From assembly GCA_013813345.1 (NCBI GenBank), contig JACCRW010000063.1, forward strand, positions 1 to 5,775: a stretch of DNA of 5,775 nt, read 5' to 3'. A model generated the notes under the pieces. It saw only the letters and a program-made list of their open reading frames with translations. It was not told the DNA's origin and made no database searches. The stretch's first letter is position 1. Each line of letters begins with the position of its first letter. This DNA comes from Actinomycetota bacterium. Lineage in GTDB: Bacteria > Actinomycetota > Thermoleophilia > Gaiellales > Gaiellaceae. Both the position numbers and the translations under genes were made by a program. Below are positions 1-5,095 of this stretch, in pieces.

Positions 1-234
1 ACACTCGCGGCCGCGGGCGACGAGGGTCCGCTCGACCGGCTCACGCCGAGGGAGCGCGAGGTTTTGATCCTGATCGGACGCGGCTTCCCGAACAAGCTGA
101 TCGCGCGGGAGCTTCGGCTCTCCGAGAAGACGGTCAAGACGCACGTCTCCCACGTGCTCGCGAAGATCGGCGTCACCGATCGGACACAGGCCGCCGTGCT
201 CGCCGTCCGGGCGGGGCTCGTACCCAGGTCCTAG
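1..234 (+). CDS. LuxR/NarL-family response regulator, C-terminal DNA-binding domain (5' partial)
   Basis: The reading frame is open from the first base and ends at TAG 232-234, giving the last 77 residues of a protein that begins before the window. Residues 14-73 form a GerE/LuxR-type helix-turn-helix. It opens with LTPREREVL, followed by the scaffold helix (NKLIARELRLS) and the recognition helix EKTVKTHVSHVLAKIGV, then TDRTQAAVLAVRAGLV. Proteins ending this way are usually two-component response regulators with an N-terminal receiver domain, but the receiver is not in view, so a receiver-less LuxR regulator is also possible. The domain binds DNA, typically as a dimer on an inverted repeat. 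The final codons (Pro-Arg-Ser-stop) lie inside a palindromic repeat that recurs downstream, which makes this protein a candidate to bind that repeat. The binding is inference; the family call is secure. Confidence 0.93.
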   Translation, partial: TLAAAGDEGPLDRLTPREREVLILIGRGFPNKLIARELRLSEKTVKTHVSHVLAKIGVTDRTQAAVLAVRAGLVPRS

Positions 235-279
235 GACCAACGACCCCTGGCGGCCGGCACTGCGCCGCGGTCATGCTGG
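218..279 (+). promoter_or_regulatory. Palindrome-containing repeat, copy 1 (candidate operator/promoter)
   Basis: This copy aligns without gaps to 1133-1194 with 49 of 62 bases identical. The core is the perfect 12-base palindrome GGTCCTAGGACC at 227-238, centred on the TAG stop of the LuxR-type gene and embedded in an 18-base identical block (223-240). A second conserved patch, TGGCG (248-252), and a third, CATGCTGG (272-279), keep the same spacing in both copies. The third ends 6 bases before the ATG of the aldo/keto reductase. A regulator-binding palindrome followed by -35/-10-like elements would fit this layout. The function is inferred from position and repetition only. Confidence 0.55.
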
Positions 280-285
280 AGCTCG

Positions 286-1149
286 ATGACGAGCCCTGCC
301 GAGGAGAAACCGGCGCACGCGTCGGGCACGTTCGCGATCGGCGGCGAGTTGAGCGTGCATCGGCTCGGGTTCGGGGCGATGCGACTGCCGGGCGTCTGGG
401 GCGAGGCCGAGAACCCGCAGGCGGCGGGTGAGCTGCTCCGCGAGGCGGTGCGGCTCGGCGTCGACCTGATCGACACGGCGCAGGCCTACGGCCCGGAGAT
501 CTCGGAGCGCTTGATCTCCGAGGCGCTGCATCCGTATCCAGAAGGGCTCGTGATCGCCACCAAGGGCGGACTCGGGAACGGCAGCCACCCGGACGGGCGC
601 CCCGAGCGCCTGCGGGCCGACTGCGAGAGCAGCCTGCGCCGGCTCCGGCTCGACACGATCGAGCTCTGGCAGCTCCACCGGATCGATCCCACGGTTCCGC
701 TCGAGGAGCAGCTCGGGGCGATCCGCGAGCTCCGCGACGAGGGCAAGATCCGCTTCGTGGGCGTCTCGGAGGTCTCCGTCGACGAATTGCGCCGCGCTCG
801 CGAGCTCGTCGAGATCGCCACCGTCCAGAACCGCTTCAACTACGCCAACCAGAGCGCCGACGAGGTGCTGAGGACGTGCGAGGCCGAGGGGATCGGCTTC
901 ATGCCCTGGCACCCGCTCGCGAAGGGCGATCTCGCCGACTCGCGCGGCCCTCTGGCCGCAGTCGCCGCTCGCCTCGGCGCGACTCCGGCTCAGATTGCGC
1001 TTGCCTGGCAGCTCCAGCGCTCGGCGGTCGTGCTTCCGATTCCCGGCACCGGCTCGCTCGAGCATCTGCGCGAGAACGTCGACGCCGCCCTGCTCGAGTT
1101 GTCCCCGGCCGACCTGCGGGAGCTGGGCGCGGTCGTTCCCAGGTCCTAG
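286..1149 (+). CDS. Aldo/keto reductase family oxidoreductase (YdbC/PdxI-like)
   Basis: This encodes a 287-residue cytosolic (beta/alpha)8-barrel NAD(P)H-dependent carbonyl reductase. The family's catalytic tetrad is visible: Asp63 and Tyr68 in DLIDTAQAYGP, Lys93 in VIATKGG, and His131 in LWQLHRID. The cofactor-phosphate loop near the C terminus reads VLPIPGTGSLEHLRENVDA (249-267). The N terminus (GTFAIGG, HRLGFGAMRLPG) and the ALHPYPEGLVIATK stretch resemble the YdbC group, whose E. coli member is reported as the pyridoxal reductase PdxI. The substrate here is not determined, and AKR substrate range is poorly predictable. The ATG at 286 is supported by GGAG at 278-281, though the 4-base spacing is short. 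A promoter-like repeat lies directly upstream and its second copy overlaps the 3' end of this gene, so both the gene and what follows may share one control signal. The stop TAG 1147-1149 is the palindrome centre. Confidence 0.93.
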   Translation: MTSPAEEKPAHASGTFAIGGELSVHRLGFGAMRLPGVWGEAENPQAAGELLREAVRLGVDLIDTAQAYGPEISERLISEALHPYPEGLVIATKGGLGNGSHPDGRPERLRADCESSLRRLRLDTIELWQLHRIDPTVPLEEQLGAIRELRDEGKIRFVGVSEVSVDELRRARELVEIATVQNRFNYANQSADEVLRTCEAEGIGFMPWHPLAKGDLADSRGPLAAVAARLGATPAQIALAWQLQRSAVVLPIPGTGSLEHLRENVDAALLELSPADLRELGAVVPRS

Positions 1150-1194
1150 GACCAATTTCGCGTGGCGCTCGGGCCTCGGCCGCGGCCATGCTGG
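1133..1194 (+). promoter_or_regulatory. Palindrome-containing repeat, copy 2 (candidate operator/promoter)
   Basis: This is the second copy of the 62-base element seen at 218-279. The GGTCCTAGGACC palindrome lies at 1142-1153, again centred on the stop codon of the preceding gene, so the aldo/keto reductase ends Pro-Arg-Ser like the regulator. TGGCG (1163-1167) and CATGCTGG (1187-1194) keep exactly the spacing of copy 1. It sits 23 bases before the start of the luciferase-domain gene and its ribosome-binding site. It could drive the coupled run 1218-4156. The regulatory role is inferred. Confidence 0.55.
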
Positions 1195-1203
1195 GGGACA
1201 ACG

Positions 1204-1212
1204 AGGAAAGGA
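1204..1212 (+). promoter_or_regulatory. Ribosome-binding site of the luciferase-domain gene
   Basis: AGGAAAGGA contains two overlapping Shine-Dalgarno-like cores and lies 5 bases before ATG 1218. It is one of the two clearest ribosome-binding sites in the window and fixes the start of the first gene of the coupled run. Confidence 0.7.
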
Positions 1213-1217
1213 GCACC

Positions 1218-1553
1218 ATGAGCACAGCGAGCGAGCAGATCACGGCGGCGGTCACCGCCTGGCCGGGTGTCGAGGCGGGCTTCGGCGACCGCGGCGAGTT
1301 CGGATTCACCGTCGGACGGAAGGAGATCGGGCACCTGCACGACGACCACGCCCTCCACATCGGCTTCCCTAAGGCGGTGTGGGCCGAGCTGAAGGCGGCG
1401 GGACGGATCGACTATCACCCGGTCTTCCCCGGTAAGCCGGGCTATGCGTCGCGCCGGATCGAGAACGACGCCGACATCCGCGACGCGATCGCCCTACTGC
1501 GGCTCAACTACGACCGCGTGGTCGGGCGCCACGGCGTTCCGACCGCGGCCTGA
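1218..1553 (+). CDS. Luciferase-domain (DUF5519-type) small protein
   Basis: The product has 111 residues and no signal peptide or membrane segment. The pattern matches what I recall of the small 'luciferase domain' family (DUF5519). A short N-terminal helix and GVEAGFGDRGEFGFTVGRKEIGHLH are followed by HALHIGFPKAVWAELKAAGRIDYHPVF (the His-rich centre), and then by a C-terminal segment RIENDADIRDAIALLRLNYDRV. Full length for this family is about 100-120 residues, so the gene looks complete. The name derives from similarity to part of certain eukaryotic luciferases. No light-emitting or enzymatic role is established for the bacterial members that I know of. The start ATG follows a strong ribosome-binding site, and the stop overlaps the next ATG as TGATG, which implies translational coupling. 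Family assignment is fairly firm, function unknown. Confidence 0.82.
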   Translation: MSTASEQITAAVTAWPGVEAGFGDRGEFGFTVGRKEIGHLHDDHALHIGFPKAVWAELKAAGRIDYHPVFPGKPGYASRRIENDADIRDAIALLRLNYDRVVGRHGVPTAA

Positions 1554-2239
1554 TGCAGGGCATCGTCACCGGGGCGTCGCGCGGGCTCGGGCTCGCGCTG
1601 ACGCGCGCCCTCGCCGAGCGGGGCTGGAGCCTGGTCGTCGACGCGCGCGACGCAGCGGCGCTCGAGCGCGCCGTAGGCGGGCTCGACGGGGTCGTCGCGC
1701 TCGCAGGCGATGTCACCGACCCGGAGCACCGCTTCCGTCTGGTCGAGGCGGCCGGCGATCCGATCGACCTCCTCGTCAACAACGCCGGCGCGCTCGGCCC
1801 GCTGCCACCGGTTGGGCCGCTACCCGCGCTCGGGGTCTATCCGCTCGAGGAGCTGCGGCGCGTCTACGAGGCCAACGTGCTCGCCCCACTCGCCCTCGTC
1901 CAGCTCGCGCTCCCGCGCCTCGGCGAGGGCGCCCGGATCCTCAACCTCACCTCCGATGCCGCGGTCGAGGCATACGAGGGCTGGGGCGGCTACGGCTCCT
2001 CGAAGGCGGCGCTCGCCCAGCTCACCGCGGTGCTCGGCGTCGAGAACCCCGGCCTCCGCGCGTACGCGGTCGACCCCGGCGACATGCGCACCCAGATGCA
2101 ACAGGATGCGTTTCCCGGCGAGGACATCTCCGACCGGCCGCCGCCCGAGGAGAGCGTTCCCGGCCTCCTGGCGCTGATCGAGGGAGACCTCCCGAGCGGG
2201 CTCTACCGCGCGCGAGACCTCGTTCAGGCTGCTGCATGA
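1553..2239 (+). CDS. Short-chain dehydrogenase/reductase (SDR) family oxidoreductase
   Basis: This 228-residue protein is a classical-type SDR with a Rossmann fold. The nucleotide-binding glycine motif TGASRGLG spans 6-13, the acidic residue of GDVTD is Asp53, and the structural NNAG motif is 76-79. The catalytic tetrad is complete: Asn108 (YEANVLAP), Ser134 (NLTSD), Tyr147 and Lys151 (YGSSK). The VDPGDMRTQM segment (173-182) is the usual post-active-site loop. At 228 residues it is slightly short for a classical SDR (about 250) because the C-terminal part is compact. The acidic-basic pair DAR at 30-32 leaves NAD versus NADP open. The start has no good Shine-Dalgarno of its own but overlaps the preceding stop (TGATG), and its own stop overlaps the next ATG (ATGA), so it is translated as part of the run. 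The substrate is unknown. Confidence 0.93.
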   Translation: MQGIVTGASRGLGLALTRALAERGWSLVVDARDAAALERAVGGLDGVVALAGDVTDPEHRFRLVEAAGDPIDLLVNNAGALGPLPPVGPLPALGVYPLEELRRVYEANVLAPLALVQLALPRLGEGARILNLTSDAAVEAYEGWGGYGSSKAALAQLTAVLGVENPGLRAYAVDPGDMRTQMQQDAFPGEDISDRPPPEESVPGLLALIEGDLPSGLYRARDLVQAAA

Positions 2240-3291
2240 CCTCGCTCGCGTTCGAGCTGCCCGCCAGGCTCGAGGCGCACGAGCCGCCCGAGGCCCGCGG
2301 GTTGGCTCGCGACGGCGTCCGGCTGCTCGTCGCCGATCGGAGCGATGGGACGATCGTCCACGCCCGCTTTGCCGAGCTGACGCGCTTCCTCGCACCCGGC
2401 GACCTGGTCGTCGTCAACACCTCGGCCACGCTGCCCGCGGCGCTCCAGGCCATGCGTGCCGACGGCGCCGAGCTCGAGCTTCGCCTCTCGACTCCGGCGG
2501 CCGGCAGCGATCCCGAACGGTTCTGGATCGTGGAGCTCCGCTGCGGCGACGAGCCATTCGGCGCCGTCGAGGTCGGCGAGCGGCTGGCGCTGGCCGGAGG
2601 CGCGTCCGCGAAGATCGTTGCCCCCTACGCGGGTGTGCGGCTCTGGCTCGCCCGCCTCGAGCTTCGGAGGCCGCTCGAGGCGTATCTCGCCGAGCACGGA
2701 CGTCCGATCCGCTACCGCTACGTCCCGCGTAGCTGGCCGCTCGAGGCCTACCAGAACGTGTATGGGGTCGAGCCGGGAAGCGCCGAGATGGCGAGCGCCG
2801 GCCGGCCGTTCACACCCGAGCTCCTCACCCGACTCGTCGCGACCGGCGTCCTCGTGGCGCCGGTCACGCTGCACACCGGGGTCTCCTCGCAGGAGAGCCA
2901 CGAGCGTCCTTATCCAGAGCGCTTTCGCGTTCCGGCGGAGACCGCGCGGCTCGTGAACGCCGTCCGCGCGTGGGGCGGGCGCGTCGTCGCGACCGGGACG
3001 ACGGTCGTCCGCGCGCTCGAGACGGTTGCCCGGCCCGGCGGCACGGTTGCGGCCGGCGAGGGCTGGACGAGCCTCGTCGTCACCCCGGAGCGGGGCCTCT
3101 GGGCCGTGGACGACCTCCTCACCGGCCTGCACGAGTCGGCGTCCTCGCATCTCGACCTGCTGCGAGCCGTCGCCGGCGAGGAGCTTCTCGCCCGGAGCTA
3201 CACGGCCGCCCTCGAGCACGGCTATCGCTGGCACGAGTTCGGGGACAGCCAGCTCATCCTCGGGCGAAGGAAGAGTCGATGGAGACCGTGA
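2236..3291 (+). CDS. QueA-family protein (S-adenosylmethionine:tRNA ribosyltransferase-isomerase-like), divergent type
   Basis: The 351 residues match the length and fold order of QueA, which transfers and isomerises the ribose of S-adenosylmethionine onto a deazaguanine base in tRNA during queuosine synthesis. Recognisable framework: GDLVVVNTSATLPAAL (55-70), WPLEAYQNVYGVEPGSAE (167-184), PFTPELL (191-197), PVTLHTG (209-215), GGRVVATGTTVVRALE (247-262), VDDLLTGLHE (291-300) and the C-terminal YRWHEFGDSQLIL (330-342). Signature motifs differ from true QueA as I know it. AAPTAGLHF becomes AEMASAGRPF, TLHVGxGTF becomes TLHTGVSSQESHE, and TNFHLPKSTL becomes TGLHESASSHL. I recall the same changed motifs in a conserved actinobacterial paralogue set that databases still call QueA. 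No tgt, queG or other queuosine gene is nearby. The start overlaps the SDR stop as ATGA, and the last 13 bases overlap the next gene. Family membership is confident; the true substrate is unknown. Confidence 0.88.
   Translation: MTSLAFELPARLEAHEPPEARGLARDGVRLLVADRSDGTIVHARFAELTRFLAPGDLVVVNTSATLPAALQAMRADGAELELRLSTPAAGSDPERFWIVELRCGDEPFGAVEVGERLALAGGASAKIVAPYAGVRLWLARLELRRPLEAYLAEHGRPIRYRYVPRSWPLEAYQNVYGVEPGSAEMASAGRPFTPELLTRLVATGVLVAPVTLHTGVSSQESHERPYPERFRVPAETARLVNAVRAWGGRVVATGTTVVRALETVARPGGTVAAGEGWTSLVVTPERGLWAVDDLLTGLHESASSHLDLLRAVAGEELLARSYTAALEHGYRWHEFGDSQLILGRRKSRWRP
3267..3273 (+). promoter_or_regulatory. Ribosome-binding site inside the end of the QueA-like gene
   Basis: AAGGAAG lies 5 bases before ATG 3279 and within the last codons of the QueA-like gene. 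It fixes the start of the truncated MBL-fold gene and shows that this start was, or is, used for translation. Confidence 0.6.
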
Positions 3292-3512
3292 TCCCCGGCC
3301 TTCACGCCTCGGCGCCCGCGCAGCTGCCCTTCGACACCTCGCTGGCGATTCGCGTCTTCCTCCTGCAACGCCCAAGCGGCAACCTGCTCGTCTACCGCTC
3401 GGAAGCGCTCGAGCGCGAGAGCGACACGGTTCGCGAGCTCGGCGGCGTCGCGCGCCAGGATCTGAACCACCGCCACGAGGTAGGAACAGGGACTGCCGCT
3501 ACCGTGTCGTGA
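3279..3512 (+). pseudogene. MBL-fold metallo-hydrolase, N-terminal remnant (truncated)
   Basis: The frame encodes 77 residues. About the first 66 (METVIPGLHASAP, then LPFDTSLAIRVFLLQRPSGNLLVY, then VRELGGVARQDLNHRHEV) look like the start of an MBL-fold hydrolase, in which a strand-rich N terminus leads into the first metal-binding histidines. The match then stops: the last ten residues (GTGTAATVS) show no resemblance, the frame closes at TGA 3510-3512, and LysE begins at once. Such hydrolases usually exceed 200 residues, so roughly two thirds, including most of the metal ligands, is missing. The roughly 30 bases left cannot hide the remainder in another frame, so a deletion is more likely than a frameshift. 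A strong ribosome-binding site and the TGATG junction with LysE mean the short peptide may still be translated and could couple the exporter to the upstream genes. Family assignment is from memory and moderate. Confidence 0.6.
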
Positions 3513-4156
3513 TGCCGGCCACGACGACTCTGCTCGCGTTCGCGCTTGCCGCGTTCGTGTTGATCGTCGTTCCAGGCCCGAACCTGATCTACATCCTCGC
3601 GCGCGGGGTCGAGCAGGGACGCTCGGCCGCCGTCGCCTCGGCGTTCGGCGTCGAGACCGGCAGCCTCTTCCACATCGCCGCTGCGGCGGCCGGCCTCTCG
3701 GCGCTCCTCGCCTCATCGCAACTCGCCTTCGACATCGTCCGCTACCTCGGGGCCGCCTACCTCGTGTACCTCGGGATCCGAACCCTGCTCCAGCGCGACG
3801 AGCACACGGCCGCGGTCGCTCCGAGCGATGGACGGCGGCTCTGGCACGCGTACCGGCAGGGCGTGCTCGTCAACGTGCTCAACCCAAAGGTCGCGCTCTT
3901 CTTCCTCGCCTTCCTGCCCCAATTCGTCGATCCGGTGCGCGGCGCTGCCTGGGCTCAGATCCTGGTCTTCGGCGCCGTCTTCCTCGCCGTCGGCCTCGTC
4001 GTCGATCTCGCCTACGCGCTCGCCGCGGGCACGGTCGGCGACTGGCTCCGCAGCCGGCCGCGGGCGCTCCGCTGGCAGCGGTACTCGAGCGCCGCCGTTT
4101 ATCTCGGGCTCGGCGCGGCCGCAGCCTTGACCAGCTCCCGGCACAGCCGCTCCTGA
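3512..4156 (+). CDS. LysE/RhtB-family amino-acid or small-metabolite exporter
   Basis: The 214-residue product is an integral inner-membrane protein of the usual LysE/RhtB size. Hydrophobic segments lie at roughly 5-28, 38-66, 70-92, 117-138, 147-173 and 191-207. The family's N-terminal signature VPGPNLIYILARG (20-32), the charged G-rich turn (EQGRSAAVASAFGVETG), the YLVYLGIRTL segment (83-92) and the hallmark GVLVNVLNPKVALFFLAFLPQFV (117-139) are all present. Members export amino acids, homoserine lactone or similar metabolites by proton antiport; the substrate cannot be read from sequence. The start ATG overlaps the stop of the truncated upstream frame (TGATG). AGGAACAGG at 3482-3490 is too far upstream to be a good ribosome-binding site, which favours coupling. 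Placement at the end of an enzyme run suggests export of a pathway product or by-product, an inference. Confidence 0.93.
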   Translation: MPATTTLLAFALAAFVLIVVPGPNLIYILARGVEQGRSAAVASAFGVETGSLFHIAAAAAGLSALLASSQLAFDIVRYLGAAYLVYLGIRTLLQRDEHTAAVAPSDGRRLWHAYRQGVLVNVLNPKVALFFLAFLPQFVDPVRGAAWAQILVFGAVFLAVGLVVDLAYALAAGTVGDWLRSRPRALRWQRYSSAAVYLGLGAAAALTSSRHSRS

Positions 4157-4204
4157 GCTCGATGGACACCACCCCCACAAGCGCAACCGCTGTTCTCGAC
4201 TGGC

Positions 4205-4229
4205 CGGGCCGGCATCGCGCCGGCGCCCG
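4205..4229 (+). terminator. GC-rich hairpin between the exporter and hydrolase genes
   Basis: CGGGCCGGC (4205-4213) can pair with GCCG (4219-4222) and GCCCG (4225-4229) around a 5-base loop ATCGC, leaving a 2-base bulge on the 3' arm. A simpler alternative is GCCGGC pairing with GCCGGC. No T-run follows, so it is not a canonical intrinsic terminator. In an actinobacterial-style genome a hairpin without a T-run may still slow or end transcription. It lies in an 86-base gap, the second longest without a gene in the run from 1218 on, and is the likeliest boundary of that transcript. Confidence 0.28.
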
Positions 4230-4242
4230 ACGGTAGCCGCTC

Positions 4243-5058
4243 GTGAATCTGGCTTCCGAGGAGGGGGCGACGCGGAGATCGGCTTCTTCACTGGCGTTCG
4301 AGGATCGCGGCGAGGGGCCTGCAGTCGTGCTCGTCCACGGCCACCCCTTCGACCGCTCGATGTGGGCACCGCAACAGGAGCCGCTCGGACGCAGCTTTCG
4401 CGTGATCGCACCCGACCTGCGCGGCTACGGGCAGAGCCCGGCGACAAGCGGCACCGTCACGATGCGACAGCTCGCGAGCGACGTGGAGGCGCTCCTGGAC
4501 GACCTGGGAGTCGAGTCCGCCGCGGTCGTCGGGCTGAGCATGGGAGGACTCGTCGCGATGGAGCTGGCGATCGCGAGCCCAGATCGCTGGTGGGCGCTCG
4601 GGCTCGTCGCGACAACGGCAGAACCGGTCACCGAGGCGGAGCGTCGCGAACGACTGGCGATGGCCGAGGCCCTCGAACGTGAGGGCATGCAGCCTCTCGC
4701 GGACGCGATGGGCGAGCGACTCTTCGGGCCCGGATGCGCGCAAGACGTCGTGGATGGGATCGTGAAGATGATGCGCGCGAACAATCCCCAGGGCGCGGCG
4801 GCCGCGCTCCGCGGCCGCGCCGAGCGGCCCGATTACCGCCTCGGCCTCGCGGCGCTCGAGATCCCGGCCTTCGTCTGCGCCGGAACCCACGACGCCTGGT
4901 CGACCGAGGCGGTCACCCAGGCGCTCATCGACTGCCTGAACGCTCCGACGTCCCTGCTGCTTCCGAAGATCGGGCATCTACCCAACCTCGAGAGCCCCGA
5001 CGTCTTCAACCGCGAGCTCCTGCGGTTCCTCCAGGCGGCCGCCCCGGCTCGAGCCTGA
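4243..5058 (+). CDS. Alpha/beta-fold hydrolase
   Basis: This 271-residue cytosolic protein has the whole alpha/beta-hydrolase core. The oxyanion-hole motif HGHP is at 32-35 and DLRGYGQS at 58-65. The nucleophile elbow GLSMGG has Ser99, the acid is Asp217 in AGTHDAWS, and the base is His245 in KIGHLPNLESPDVFN. A helical lid covers about 130-195. It most resembles the esterase/lactonase/haloperoxidase-like group that carries out hydrolysis of small esters, but the substrate is not predictable. The GTG at 4243 is the only sensible start. An in-frame TAG lies three codons upstream (4234-4236), and the next in-frame start-type codon falls inside the first core strand. No convincing Shine-Dalgarno precedes it; GAGGAGGGGG just downstream of the GTG has no start codon to serve. 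It stands apart from the upstream run by 86 bases and ends in TGA 5056-5058. Confidence 0.93.
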   Translation: MNLASEEGATRRSASSLAFEDRGEGPAVVLVHGHPFDRSMWAPQQEPLGRSFRVIAPDLRGYGQSPATSGTVTMRQLASDVEALLDDLGVESAAVVGLSMGGLVAMELAIASPDRWWALGLVATTAEPVTEAERRERLAMAEALEREGMQPLADAMGERLFGPGCAQDVVDGIVKMMRANNPQGAAAALRGRAERPDYRLGLAALEIPAFVCAGTHDAWSTEAVTQALIDCLNAPTSLLLPKIGHLPNLESPDVFNRELLRFLQAAAPARA

Positions 5059-5095
5059 GCCGCCAGAGGATCGGAGCGCAACTCCAGCGGCACAT

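Noticed and set aside
227..238. Palindrome as an intrinsic terminator or as a DosR/DevR-type box
   Set aside because: It has no loop and no T-run, so it cannot form a useful hairpin terminator. Its half sites are in the opposite order (GGTCC then GGACC) to the GGGAC-GTCCC arrangement of DosR boxes.
248..263. Sigma-54 (-24/-12) promoter in repeat copy 1
   Set aside because: The GG-to-GC spacing is off by one base and the GC element is absent at the same place in copy 2.
271..1155. Long open frame on the - strand opposite the aldo/keto reductase (294 codons)
   Set aside because: It is a mirror of the GC-rich codon structure of the + strand gene. It has a TTG start inside the palindrome, no ribosome-binding site, and an Arg/Ala/Glu-rich product without recognisable motifs.
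1444..2235. In-frame extension of the QueA-like gene upstream to 1444
   Set aside because: The extra residues are low-complexity Arg/Ala/Gly sequence overlapping the well-supported SDR. ATG 2236 gives the family's length and an ATGA junction.
2224..3375. Long open frame on the - strand opposite the QueA-like gene (383 codons)
   Set aside because: Same cause: the + strand frame has clear family motifs and the antisense product has none.
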